Below are positions 1-13,400 of a stretch of 64,000 nucleotides of DNA, piece by piece (positions within the stretch are counted from its first letter, which is position 1; each line of letters opens with the position of its first letter). The stretch covers positions 6,595,590 to 6,659,589 of the forward strand of contig OX419345.1 of the NCBI GenBank assembly GCA_948470475.1. The letters run 5' to 3'. The position numbers and the translations under genes were made by a program. Origin of the DNA: Galaxea fascicularis (Eukaryota > Cnidaria > Anthozoa > Scleractinia > Euphylliidae). The notes below the pieces were generated by a model, which saw nothing but the letters and a program-made list of their open reading frames with translations, was not told where the DNA came from and made no database searches.

Positions 1-3
1 GTC

Positions 4-183
4 AATCACAACAGACCGAAACAGTGCAATGACCCAATCAGAATTCGAAGCAATTATATGCGGCCGGCGTAAAACGCGGGAAAACGCGCGTATGCAAGTC
101 GCGATTGGTTTTGATTTTCCTTTTCATTGGTTGAAAGAGTGGCGCGAGTCTTGCTGGCCAATTTTGGAAACCGCTCTATTGTA
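4..183 (+). repeat. Dispersed repeat, copy A (related to 52097-52335)
   Basis: This segment shares an ordered series of blocks with 52097-52335. Both have CAATCACAACA, then GAACAGTGCAA or a close variant, a GCGCGGGAAAA-like block, GATTGGTTTTG, CATTGGTTGA and CTGGCCAAT, and end in an ACCGCTCTA-like block. The similarity is diverged but colinear. Several ATTGG/CCAAT pairs fall inside it. It lies in the TPR intron downstream of exon 23. I see no terminal inverted repeat, so the class is unknown. Confidence 0.7.
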
Positions 184-278
184 CTTACCACAACACAGAA
201 TACACTTGTTAGGTTTAAATGACTAACAGAGGCTCTGCTGAGAGGTGATGCAAAATCTATATCAGCATAGCAACTCAC

Positions 279-3200
279 CTGCGACTTTAACCTGGCATTA
301 CTGCCATTCAACTCAAGGTTTTCGCTTTGCAGTTTTTCTTGCTTTTCATTTAACTTCCTGCGAGTTAAAAGAGAAGGATTGAGACCAAATAATGTATTAT
401 TCTCGAGAATTTTATATTAGCAACATTGACTGCAACATTATATTTAACCCTTCACTTCCGGAGACATATGAGTTTACATTAGAAATGCCCGTTTGAGAGA
501 CTCGCACCCAGATGAAGCCCAACGAACATAATTATCTTAACAATTGTTGAACATAACGTAAGTCAAATGTTGAAACCGCGTAAATGACGGTTCAAAGGTT
601 GGTCATCATTAGTTTGTTTAACACTTTAACCCCTAACAGTCACCAGCATGTAACCTTGGATTGTTGCTTCTTGCTTATGCATGAAATTCATGAGAATAAA
701 CAAACTGATCACCAAAGATGGAATGCCCTGATGATTGAACCGATTCTCCCAAATGATGCCATAAGACACATCTGGAGTTCAGTGAGGACAATTTTCATTT
801 TGGTCTACGGTTAAACTTACTCCTCGACTTGTGCTCTCTCTGTTTTGTAAGTCTCAAAGTGTCTCTGCAGTTCTTTCAATGCTACTTTAGTTTCCTCCAG
901 CTCAGCTCCAGTCTTTTCTGAAGTCTGCAGCATTGGAGTGGAAGCCAGGAGAGACAAGTCCACATCAGATGTGGGTATCTGGAAACAGCAAATAAGCAAA
1001 CCAAGAAGGTGTAACCAATGGAACAGGTTTGAATTGATTATTTAACTTCATAATGAATTCCATGAACTTTTATGTTAAGAAATGAATTCATCCCTTAAAA
1101 CATACATCTGTTACATCCCTTAACAGGTAGAGCAGAATCTGCCCATATACATCAAGATTATACATGTTCCTGCTAATGTATAAATGACTTCATGTCAGGG
1201 ACTGAATTTGGTTGTTGCACACTTCTCATGCTTATTATTCAACGTTACACGTTTGAAGCAGGTATTTTTTCCTCTTAATTTGTACATTTTATTTCACCAC
1301 ACGATAATAGGGAGTTTAAGAAACCAGGACGGCAACGGCCACGGGAACGTCATTTAAAAACATAACTTCTTGATTTTCTAACCCTTGCATAATCATTCCA
1401 ATTTGTTTAACTTGGAAAATGCTGGCGAACTCCCCAGGAACTAAGTTACTTTGAACGACATCAAAGTAAGGAAAAAGAAAGAAGATTTTGCTGTCATACG
1501 CTCACGTTCTTGTTGTTGTTTTGCACAGGACGGTAAAGAAATGTACCAAAATGAAAAACGCACGTGCAGAGCGATTGTTTTTGCTCATTAAGCCTATTGT
1601 TTTGTGACATTCTCGTTGCCGTCGCCGTCCTCGTTTCTTAGGGCCTCTTCACATGAGCCCGGTTGACCGGGCTGACCCGGTTTTCGAGATCTCGCCACAC
1701 CGCTAAATCGTTTGTAAAAATTTCGATATGTTCATATGAGAGGGCGGGCTGGCTCGGTTTCCGAGATCTCGGTTTTTCCAACCGAGATCTCGGGAACCGG
1801 GCCGAACATTTTTGCCATATGAACACTTCAGCCTGGTTACCAGGAGGAAAGTAATACAATGCACTTTCGTGATAGAACGAATATATTTTATGACATTACC
1901 GAGATTTTACCTCTCTTTTCTTCAAAAATGAAACTCGGAATAGTTTTATTTGATAGTTAACGTAAAGTCAAAGGAAATTTTAGGCTGCCGGCTTAAACAA
2001 AGAAAATCGAGAAATTCTCCCCAGGCTTGTTCGTTAGATTTCATGCCTGAATGGTCGTGTCACCAATTTTTCAAATGTTTCATCTCGGAAAGCGGGCTGA
2101 AAGTCGTCATATGAAGAGAAACCAATTTCATCCTGGTAACCGAGCCAGCCCGGTTAACCGGGCTCATATGAAGAGGCCCATAAACTCCCAAATGCGAGTA
2201 CAAGAACAGTAACAAGGTAGATTTCTACATCCTTTATGAACCAGCAGGACCAGCAGAAGGAAAGAACCAACTACTTTAAGACTATTGATTCCGTAACGAA
2301 CTGATGCTTCAGTGAAAATGAAAGATCCATCTTGGATGCAGATTCAATGAAATCTTTGTAAGTAAAGATAAATTTATCCACACTGAGCTTGGAGACCAGT
2401 CCATCTAACTAGGTAATTAATAATTATTAAGTTATTATCTTACTGGAGTTTGTCCACTACTGGCCAGCAACACACGATACATGTCACGCTGCCTGATTAC
2501 GGCCTCAACCTGCATGGAAGAGGAAAACAGTTTAATCAGAATTCACAAAAATAATTAATGTCAAGTTAACTGCATCGCTGAGTGGAGTTTGGGTGCCTGA
2601 GTTGTCCAGAGGCTTCACTGGAGGCCAGCCAGCCAGCCCCAAGACTGAGTACCACGTCCATGGATAACAATCCCCACAGCCCGACCATGAGCCCAGACGT
2701 GGGTATCCAGACATCCGTCACGCTGACAAGCGGAGGAAAAAAGGGGGGGAGGGGGGAAAAGAAGAACACTGACAACTACATCACAAGCCAACTTTGCTTC
2801 AAAATGGCTGCTACAGTGAGACTGTGAGACCCATGCGAGTATGCATCTACCTTGTTATCAGTAGCAACTACGAAGTACGTGTACATAAATATTATTGTTC
2901 TCAATAATATCATGGAATACCCACCATTTGCATCTGTCTCTCTCTTGCTTCTTTCAGACCTTCCACCTCTTTCAATGAGCCATCCAACTGCTTTTGCAGG
3001 CTTTCAATTCTATTGACATGCAAAATAATTCTCATGAATACTAATTATAAGTCAAGACTTTTATTCTTTGAACAGCACTTGCCAAGAGGAAAAAGAACAA
3101 TTTCTTGTCAAGAAAAAAGAACATTTGTCTTTTTGGTGTGCTCATCTACCGTCACATACAACTGAACTTACACATCATCTCCTTCTCTCTTCTCCTTTTC

Positions 3201-6200
3201 TTCACTCAGTTCCCGGATGATACCCAGCAATTTTTGATTCTGCTGCTGAAGCTCTTCAATGCTCCTGTAATAGCAATGATTGCACAAATTGCACAGTTAT
3301 CTATGTACTCAGGTGTGCGCTGCATCATGCTTGTTTTACAGCTTTTCCTTGTGCGTGACATTGCACCAGTTGGGTGTGCTTGCGTTTTGTTTGTTTTTTT
3401 TCTTCTACTTAAATTCATGTTTCAGTGTGACTGGTACCTGGGTTCCCCATGGGTATGGGGGACTCGTGGCTGGGGTGCGGGCAGTGCCCGCCATTTGGGT
3501 GGTCATACATCCTGGGGGCTTGCATTGCATTTGTTTTTCCTGGGCACCTAACCTCTATTTGTGCGACGAATGCAGTTAAATTAAAAATAAAGCTTTCTCT
3601 TTTGTATCAAATTATTTTAAAGCCAACTCACCTGAATGTGACCAGATGTTCAGAAATAACTTGTGATGAACTGGTCACCTCTGTACTTGACATGGGCTGC
3701 ATGGTGTCCTCAGAGCTCACCACACCTCCCCGTGCCTCTTCACATTCCTTTAAAAGTACCTGAACCTGTTCACCAATTAATGATCAGAGTTAGAAGCCAA
3801 TCACATATAATCAAAACCCTAATACCAGAATCACAATAATTTCAACAGTCTTGAAAAAGGAAGGAAGAACCTTCAGATATTATTGCTGACCCTAATGGCA
3901 AACAACGATTTCACCATGCCAAGTGGAAGAATTACAGTATAATTACATTAAATACTCACAGTAGTAGCCCGGGAGAATACATGCATGATACAAGTGTATT
4001 GCATTTTCCCTTTAAACAACTGATACGCTAAATACCCTTTGTTACTTCAAAGTTTCTTCCTTCTGTTCTTTATATTAGCAACTGGTACATTTAGCATTAT
4101 AGAGTTTTGTATCACATGTTCATACACAATTTTTTTTAATATGCAATTTTGTAATGTTCTCTTCAACAAGTGTTAACCTCTTTTTTGTTAGTTTGTTCTT
4201 TCTTGCATTTGTTTCATTGAATTCCTGTACAATTTAAGTTCTACAACAATTAACTGTGGACTCCTAGCCTTGAAGTGACTGAAGGTGAAATGTTTACATT
4301 GTGAACCAACCTGCTGACTGAGATCAGCTGCTAAGTTCCTCAGTCTGTCATTTTCTCTCTTTAGATGTTCACTTTTTTTGACAGCCTCATCAGCATACAC
4401 TTTAGACTCCTCATTTTCCTATAATTACATTACAAAACCATGTACAGAAGTCCTGTAATTAAGGGGCAGGGTTGACGAGTTTCTCTAGATATTTTAAGTT
4501 TCACCCTACACTGAGAGAAAAACAGCACATTGACTGTACAATGTACAGTGTATCACAACAAATGGAATTCCTAGTTACTTCTGCTAAATTTGCGTCATTC
4601 AAAAATCAACAGCCCTCCATACTCGATACAAACAAACAGTATTAAAGCTCAAGTGCCCAGACTGGACGGTTGGAAAAATGAGCCTGCAAGTGAATTGTAC
4701 TAGCCATAGTCCTCTTGCATTCTACTCACCACAAGCGCAGAATCTAATCTTCTTGAGAGTTGATCCACACTGTGTAGAGCCTGCTCATAGTCTCTTCTTT
4801 GTTGCTGTAGGACTGGAGCTTTCTCCTCAATTTCCTGTAATGTTATTGTACATGGAAATACTCACTTGTACCAATAGAAATAATACCTATAAAGTGATGT
4901 AAGTCCCTTTGAAATTGATCTAGAATAGTGACAACTGCCTGCCTGTCTGTCATTCTACACTGTGGATGTAAACAGTCTAAGAGTGGTTATTAGTCCCTCA
5001 AGTCAAATTTCCCAGCCCTCCAGTTTCAATTTCAAAGTCTGCATGAACCAGTCCTGTGTACAACTCTCAATATCAGAACTTGTGACAGGGCGTGGGAAAA
5101 AAAATTGAAATTGCGCCCTGTTAATTATTTTCAGTTACAGCTGTACTCAATATCATCAATGGAGGAGTGTGGGCAAATCCTTGATTGTTTTGGAAGGTAA
5201 AACAGCCTAAAAGAATCTAGAAGCATGCTGATGGATAGGAATGCCTCAAGTTTCTTCGACTATTGGGAGGGTTTTGGCAGCTTTTTGGAATTTTGGGTTT
5301 GATCAAATTGTGTGATTCTGCACTCACACCCTGTCAACTTGCCCAGACTTAGAAAATTAATGTGCTAGCTAAGTAAATTAATACTCTCTTTACTTCCCAC
5401 AAAATACAATGTACATTCTTCAGAGCTGTTAATGAAATCAGGTTTTGTCTCATGCACTGGACCTTCCTTACAAAACTCCACAAAAGGTGAGATAAAATTA
5501 AACCAATTATGTACAGTATTAAAGTATGGTCTGTATTAAGCTAAAAATGATGACTACCAGTACTATATACAGCTGCACATGAACATTACTTTACCTTGAG
5601 TATTTGATCCAAGTATTGCTTCAGTCGAATATTTTCATCTTTTTCTTGTTGCAGTGAATCTGAGACTTCAACATATTGGCTGTAAATCTACAAATAACAG
5701 GAGTTGAATGGGCCGTTAACGTTTAAACAATGATTATTATTACAGTACCAACAGCAACTGCTGGCAAGAGGGGGCAGGGAAAATGGACAAATACATAGAG
5801 AGAAAAATACACTTATTTCCACATTGGTTTACAGAATTAAGAAATATTATAGATAGTTTCTTATTGATTAGAAAAAGTTATTTTCACATTGGTGTACAGA
5901 ATTAAGAAGAAATATCATAGATAGATTCTCACTCTTTAGAAAAAGTTATTTCCACATTGGTGCACAGAATTAAGGAATATTATGGATGGTTTCTTAATTA
6001 TTAGAAAACGTTATTTCCATATTAGTGTACAGAATTCAGAACAAATAATTAATCTAGATACGTAGTTTCTCGATGATTAGAGGCAAACGTATATGAATAT
6101 GTATGTCTACCCCAGCTATGGAGTTTTGGAACATCGTTTAGATACACTGATAATTCTATTTTCTTCTCTTTCTTATTCACATATATATTTCAAGTCATCA

Positions 6201-7489
6201 CAAGTCATAATACTGTATGTACAGTACCTGGGTCAGTGTCATTCCAGACTTCATGAAGGAGCTGGTTGCAGCAGCAGTGGGTGACAGAGCACTGAGCTCT
6301 ACAGGGGTCAGAGGAGCAGCACCTGACACAGAACATGAAAACAGACTGATTATTCAATTTGCAGTATCTTGTTTTGATAGAAACAAGTATTCTTTCAATA
6401 CTTCTCAAAACTATGGCACCCAAAGCATGCCGTAAAACCTGGTCTTCCCTGACATTCACTTGACTTCAATGCAGTGGTACAAATTAAAACAGCAACCTTG
6501 TAAACGATTTAATAAAATGAAAGACATGGTAAACAGATGCCAAAATTTGACAGGAAGAAGATAATCACAACTGCCAGTATTTCCAAGCTGATTGAGAATG
6601 TATTGCTAAAATTTCAAGGAGTCATTCCAAGACTGTTTCAGTTCACCAAAGGCCAATTGACAGATGACAAATTAATTTTAAGTTACAAAGTCAGGAGAGT
6701 CTGATCAACAATTGTCTGCTGGACACCATTGTCAGCAAAACAAATTCAGCCATTTTGCATAATAATTTTTCTAGCAAATTGAATCTTTTCTGGCACTGCC
6801 AAGGGATTCCGTTTGAGACCAACTGCCATAAACAATGTCTGGATGTTTGACATGAAAAGTCCCATAGTAGCATCTAGTACTTCACACAATAATTAATCAA
6901 ATCTGACGTCCGCTTGTTTAAGCTACGAATGTGGTACCTAATTACAGGGAAACAATGCAAGCACACTTCTAGAGGCAGTTCATGGATGCGCCTGTTATGT
7001 TCACTGTAATTGTATAACAGGCCTGGATCAATGTTGACATGTACCGGTACATACATGTACATTCAACACCAATCTCTGCATCATGCATACAGATTCAGAG
7101 TGAGTATGTTCCAGCAATGTACCAGCCATACAGTGTATGTTAGGTGTTCATGATGAATGTATGGCATGGAATAAAATCTAGTTTCCAAACAAATTTTAAT
7201 TACAGGTGTATGTAAGGGATTTCAGCAACTTCATACCTCTTTGCCTCGCTGCAGCTAACAAATCATTAGCATTCTCCAGCTCTCTTTCCAACTTACTGAT
7301 GTTTTCCTCTGTTTAGAATGACAGAAAATAATGTAAGCATCCATGGACTTACAGTACAATGCCTGAACTTACAGCCAATTTTGAATTCAGGATCAGAATC
7401 AAGCCATCACAGTAACATACCATATTCTTTGGCCTTCTCCACCTGAGAGTTTTCTTGCTCTTGTAATCTACTATCAAGATCAAGGCGAC
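279..7489 (-). CDS. TPR: TPR exons 12-23 (residues about 340-726)
   Basis: The exons are 7421-7489, 7237-7308, 6228-6322, 5595-5687, 4730-4834, 4311-4418, 3632-3765, 3172-3264, 2925-3009, 2444-2509, 821-978 and 279-357. They encode coiled coil interrupted by a short non-helical Ser/Thr/Ala-rich stretch ([14 protein letters not shown], exon 14), which is a recognisable TPR landmark. Exon 18 carries a second linker ending in [11 protein letters not shown]. Exons 19-21 contain [12 protein letters not shown] and the strongly conserved [13 protein letters not shown]. Exon 22 starts with a non-coiled [14 protein letters not shown] segment before the coil resumes. Most donors are canonical GTAAG/GTATG/GTGAG types; exon 17 uses GTTGG and exon 20 GTGGG. 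Exon 19 ends GATGATGT before GTAAGT, which phase and similarity to exon 20 support over a donor two bases earlier. Confidence 0.93.
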
Positions 7490-10400
7490 CTAAAGAGCAG
7501 GAGAAAAGTAGGCTTGTTAGCATCACTGTCCAGCAGATGGTGATAGCTGCCTTCAGCAGTGTGACTTTAACTTGAAGGTACACTGTAATATTAAAAAAAA
7601 AAAACATTTTCAGTGAGTGTGGTAAAAAACCACTGTTAACTGGTTGGCATTAATCATGGTTTGCTTTCGAAAAACCAGACCCAAGAGTGACAATTGTTAC
7701 TCAAGCATTACAATGCACAGTACCATTCATCTGCACAAACACTTGTTCATGACAGCCTCACGTTAGATGCAGCTTATTCACCAAAAAAAATACAAACATT
7801 TATCACACAACTGCTAAATAAAATCTTTGATTTCCCAAGTATGTCACAAACACAAGATGGGAGTCTCCTTTCTCAGAAAACCATTAACACAAGAAATATT
7901 TAAAGGGGCACTGTCACAGCAATTTTGCGTCTTTTAGGTCATAACTGGCTGGAAATTGAAACTTGGTACTTACACTCACAAGTAACAACATTCCTGACTA
8001 ACCAAAAAGAAAACTTCAAATTAATTTTAACAAGGAAACCACCCATACAAATTTTTTGGCAATTTTTGGAATACATGTACACCATGTCCAAACTTGAAAA
8101 AATTGGTAATTTTTTTCAAGTTTCAATTCATTTCCATCCTTGCCATCCTTAGATCCACAATCTTGGACAAAACTGTTGAGAAAATTAAGCTCCAAAGCCT
8201 CTTTTTGTGAGAACACTAACAACCGAGTTTCACCACCCCCCTCCCCCCAATTCAATGTTGTTTGTGGCTCCTAAACGTTTGCCTAAGAATTGCGGCTTCC
8301 TGAATTCAACATTGAATAGGGGGAGGGGGAGGGGGAAGTTACTATAGTAATACTGTTGAGCCAGAGGTTTTCGTGAACGATTTTTGGGCCCGAAGAGGTC
8401 AGTTTTCTCAAGTAGTTTTGTCCAAGATTGTATAACAGTGAAGTTGTGGAAAACGTGTGACGCACGCACTCCAGTAAGCTGCTTTTGCCATTGATTATTG
8501 GAACATGTGGTCCTTCAAAACTCCAGTTGATTAGACAAGAAGTTATGTCTTATTTAGAGAAACTATGCGTATTTTTGGAGACTCCTAGAAAGCATTTGGC
8601 TTGATGGTTCTCTGCTGTTAAAGTAACAATGGAGAGTAGCATCATTAATACGGGCTAAACTGACGCACAAAGGCAGTTGAACATTGCATTTTCAGCACTC
8701 GGTAAGCGAATGGAAGCTGTGAAGGTGGTGGAAACGTGTACTTAACAATGCCTGCAATACACTTTATTGGCCTAGAAACTGACTTTGAGCATGCCCAATA
8801 GCAAAACTGATACAACTTTCTTGGCTTGCGAAAGGTATCGAGGCGATCGATGACACTATGTTCGTCAGCATTTCACCAAAGTAAAAGATACAAAATGTTT
8901 CAGTAATTAGGTGTAAAATGCACATTTGTTAGTGCCAAACAGGTTACAGCAAAGCAATGTTTTTGGGATTAACACCGAAGGACGTTTAAGTCACGTAATT
9001 ACATAATTTTCTTGTCACAATGTATTCCGTGCGTGACACATGTCTCGCGAGTGTGAACCGTGTGTTGCAGTGGACTAAATGCTGCTATCGCCTCACAGGA
9101 AAACCAAATATGTCATTTCTGGATCCACACAATGATTAATAGGGTTAGATACTTGGATTTGGGACGATTAACAGGACGAAGTATTGGCATTTCAACGATT
9201 AACAACGGTTAACAGTGGTTTTTGACTAAAGAGAAGTGATAGTCTATTGTCTTGTTTAGCATCTGTTGTTAACCGTTAAAATTGTCTGTTAATCGTTGTT
9301 TTATCGATTCATGTTGTGTCTTTTGCTAAGTTAACCGTCATATACCGAATGGGATGCTTAGATATCTGCTAATAAAGCCGCTTAATGAAACATGTGTTGC
9401 CGGGATTTGGAGCGGCCGTTCCCGCGGGATGTGGCCACTGGAGAGAAACATTTGCCATCTCACAGTCATTAGTTACCTTTCACATTTATCAGTAATGTCT
9501 TTATTAAGACAAATGACCTAACGCCTTGCACAGCATAAGGACCACATGCGAGAAGTGACAGAAATCTGGCTTTGCAAAATAGCCGTTTTTCTCGTATACC
9601 GACCGGCACGTGCCATTTGCTGAAATTTCATAAACTTGGGGATCTCCTTTTGGGATCAATATATTTCCACGAAATAAAAATATTAAACCAACACCGCTAT
9701 ATTCTATAACAGGCGCAGATGGGTGACTAAAATCAGCTCCTTAGTCCTTCGAACTCGTGCACTCCAAAGGAAATTCCCAAAAAGTCTCGTACACAATCTT
9801 GGACAAAACTGTTGAGAAAATTAAGCTCCAAAGCCTCTTTTTGTGAGAACACTAACAACCGAGTTTCACCACCCCCCTCCCCCCAATTCAATGTTGTTTG
9901 TGGCTCCTAAACGTTTGCCTAAGAATTGCGGCTTCCTGAATTCAACATTGAATAGGGGGAGGGGGAGGGGGAAGTTACTATAGTAATACTGTTGAGCCAG
10001 AGGTTTTCGTGAACGATTTTTGGGCCCGAAGAGGTCAGTTTTCTCAAGTAGTTTTGTCCAAGATTGTATAACAGTGAAGTTGTGGAAAACGTGTGACGCA
10101 CGCACTCCAGTAAGCTGCTTTTGCCATTGATTATTGGAACATGTGGTCCTTCAAAACTCCAGTTGATTAGACAAGAAGTTATGTCTTATTTAGAGAAACT
10201 ATGCGTATTTTTGGAGACTCCTAGAAAGCATTTGGCTTGATGGTTCTCTGCTGTTAAAGTAACAATGGAGAGTAGCATCATTAATACGGGCTAAACTGAC
10301 GCACAAAGGCAGTTGAACATTGCATTTTCAGCACTCGGTAAGCGAATGGAAGCTGTGAAGGTGGTGGAAACGTGTACTTAACAATGCCTGCAATACACTT

Positions 10401-13400
10401 TATTGGCCTAGAAACTGACTTTGAGCATGCCCAATAGCAAAACTGATACAACTTTCTTGGCTTGCGAAAGGTATCGAGGCGATCGATGACACTATGTTCG
10501 TCAGCATTTCACCAAAGTAAAAGATACAAAATGTTTCAGTAATTAGGTGTAAAATGCACATTTGTTAGTGCCAAACAGGTTACAGCAAAGCAATGTTTTT
10601 GGGATTAACACCGAAGGACGTTTAAGTCACGTAATTACATAATTTTCTTGTCACAATGTATTCCGTGCGTGACACATGTCTCGCGAGTGTGAACCGTGTG
10701 TTGCAGTGGACTAAATGCTGCTATCGCCTCACAGGAAAACCAAATATGTCATTTCTGGATCCACACAATGATTAATAGGGTTAGATACTTGGATTTGGGA
10801 CGATTAACAGGACGAAGTATTGGCATTTCAACGATTAACAACGGTTAACAGTGGTTTTTGACTAAAGAGAAGTGATAGTCTATTGTCTTGTTTAGCATCT
10901 GTTGTTAACCGTTAAAATTGTCTGTTAATCGTTGTTTTATCGATTCATGTTGTGTCTTTTGCTAAGTTAACCGTCATATACCGAATGGGATGCTTAGATA
11001 TCTGCTAATAAAGCCGCTTAATGAAACATGTGTTGCCGGGATTTGGAGCGGCCGTTCCCGCGGGATGTGGCCACTGGAGAGAAACATTTGCCATCTCACA
11101 GTCATTAGTTACCTTTCACATTTATCAGTAATGTCTTTATTAAGACAAATGACCTAACGCCTTGCACAGCATAAGGACCACATGCGAGAAGTGACAGAAA
11201 TCTGGCTTTGCAAAATAGCCGTTTTTCTCGTATACCGACCGGCACGTGCCATTTGCTGAAATTTCATAAACTTGGGGATCTCCTTTTGGGATCAATATAT
11301 TTCCACGAAATAAAAATATTAAACCAACACCGCTATATTCTATAACAGGCGCAGATGGGTGACTAAAATCAGCTCCTTAGTCCTTCGAACTCGTGCACTC
11401 CAAAGGAAATTCCCAAAAAGTCTCGTACACAATCTTGGACAAAACTGTTGAGAAAATTAAGCTCCAAAGCCTCTTTTTGTGAGAACACTAACAACCGAGT
11501 TTCACCACCCCCCTCCCCCCAATTCAATGTTGTTTGTGGCTCCTAAACGTTTGCCTAAGAATTGCGGCTTCCTGAATTCAACATTGAATAGGGGGAGGGG
11601 GAGGGGGAAGTTACTATAGTAATACTGTTGAGCCAGAGGTTTTCGTGAACGATTTTTGGGCCCGAAGAGGTCAGTTTTCTCAAGTAGTTTTGTCCAAGAT
11701 TGTATAACAGTGAAGTTGTGGAAAACGTGTGACGCACGCACTCCAGTAAGCTGCTTTTGCCATTGATTATTGGAACATGTGGTCCTTCAAAACTCCAGTT
11801 GATTAGACAAGAAGTTATGTCTTATTTAGAGAAACTATGCGTATTTTTGGAGACTCCTAGAAAGCATTTGGCTTGATGGTTCTCTGCTGTTAAAGTAACA
11901 ATGGAGAGTAGCATCATTAATACGGGCTAAACTGACGCACAAAGGCAGTTGAACATTGCATTTTCAGCACTCGGTAAGCGAATGGAAGCTGTGAAGGTGG
12001 TGGAAACGTGTACTTAACAATGCCTGCAATACACTTTATTGGCCTAGAAACTGACTTTGAGCATGCCCAATAGCAAAACTGATACAACTTTCTTGGCTTG
12101 CGAAAGGTATCGAGGCGATCGATGACACTATGTTCGTCAGCATTTCACCAAAGTAAAAGATACAAAATGTTTCAGTAATTAGGTGTAAAATGCACATTTG
12201 TTAGTGCCAAACAGGTTACAGCAAAGCAATGTTTTTGGGATTAACACCGAAGGACGTTTAAGTCACGTAATTACATAATTTTCTTGTCACAATGTATTCC
12301 GTGCGTGACACATGTCTCGCGAGTGTGAACCGTGTGTTGCAGTGGACTAAATGCTGCTATCGCCTCACAGGAAAACCAAATATGTCATTTCTGGATCCAC
12401 ACAATGATTAATAGGGTTAGATACTTGGATTTGGGACGATTAACAGGACGAAGTATTGGCATTTCAACGATTAACAACGGTTAACAGTGGTTTTTGACTA
12501 AAGAGAAGTGATAGTCTATTGTCTTGTTTAGCATCTGTTGTTAACCGTTAAAATTGTCTGTTAATCGTTGTTTTATCGATTCATGTTGTGTCTTTTGCTA
12601 AGTTAACCGTCATATACCGAATGGGATGCTTAGATATCTGCTAATAAAGCCGCTTAATGAAACATGTGTTGCCGGGATTTGGAGCGGCCGTTCCCGCGGG
12701 ATGTGGCCACTGGAGAGAAACATTTGCCATCTCACAGTCATTAGTTACCTTTCACATTTATCAGTAATGTCTTTATTAAGACAAATGACCTAACGCCTTG
12801 CACAGCATAAGGACCACATGCGAGAAGTGACAGAAATCTGGCTTTGCAAAATAGCCGTTTTTCTCGTATACCGACCGGCACGTGCCATTTGCTGAAATTT
12901 CATAAACTTGGGGATCTCCTTTTGGGATCAATATATTTCCACGAAATAAAAATATTAAACCAACACCGCTATATTCTATAACAGGCGCAGATGGGTGACT
13001 AAAATCAGCTCCTTAGTCCTTCGAACTCGTGCACTCCAAAGGAAATTCCCAAAAAGTCTCGTACACAATCTTGGACAAAACTGTTGAGAAAATTAAGCTC
13101 CAAAGCCTCTTTTTGTGAGAACACTAACAACCGAGTTTCACCACCCCCCTCCCCCCAATTCAATGTTGTTTGTGGCTCCTAAACGTTTGCCTAAGAATTG
13201 CGGCTTCCTGAATTCAACATTGAATAGGGGGAGGGGGAGGGGGAAGTTACTATAGTAATACTGTTGAGCCAGAGGTTTTCGTGAACGATTTTTGGGCCCG
13301 AAGAGGTCAGTTTTCTCAAGTAGTTTTGTCCAAGATTGTATAACAGTGAAGTTGTGGAAAACGTGTGACGCACGCACTCCAGTAAGCTGCTTTTGCCATT

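Noticed and set aside
2582..2827. GC-rich intronic frame in TPR intron 20 as an alternative exon
   Set aside because: No splice pair, no TPR similarity, and both strands are open because of base composition. A short IPTS match to exon 22 is too little.
3449..3763. Plus-strand frames across TPR exon 18 and its intron
   Set aside because: Antisense shadow of TPR exon 18 and adjacent GC-rich intron sequence.
8230..8469. Identical 79- and 60-codon minus-strand frames repeated in the tandem units
   Set aside because: They arise from the foldback element and its G/C-runs. No start context, domain or splice chain. Identity simply follows the tandem duplication.
8560..8600. Sm-site-like ATTTTTGG with a following mini stem, as a tandem snRNA gene array
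   Set aside because: No matching snRNA 5-prime sequence or structure upstream, so the motif is chance.
9740..9790. TTCGAA-containing segment as a tRNA T-arm or 5S repeat in the tandem unit
   Set aside because: No acceptor or anticodon stems could be formed, and no 5S motif was found.
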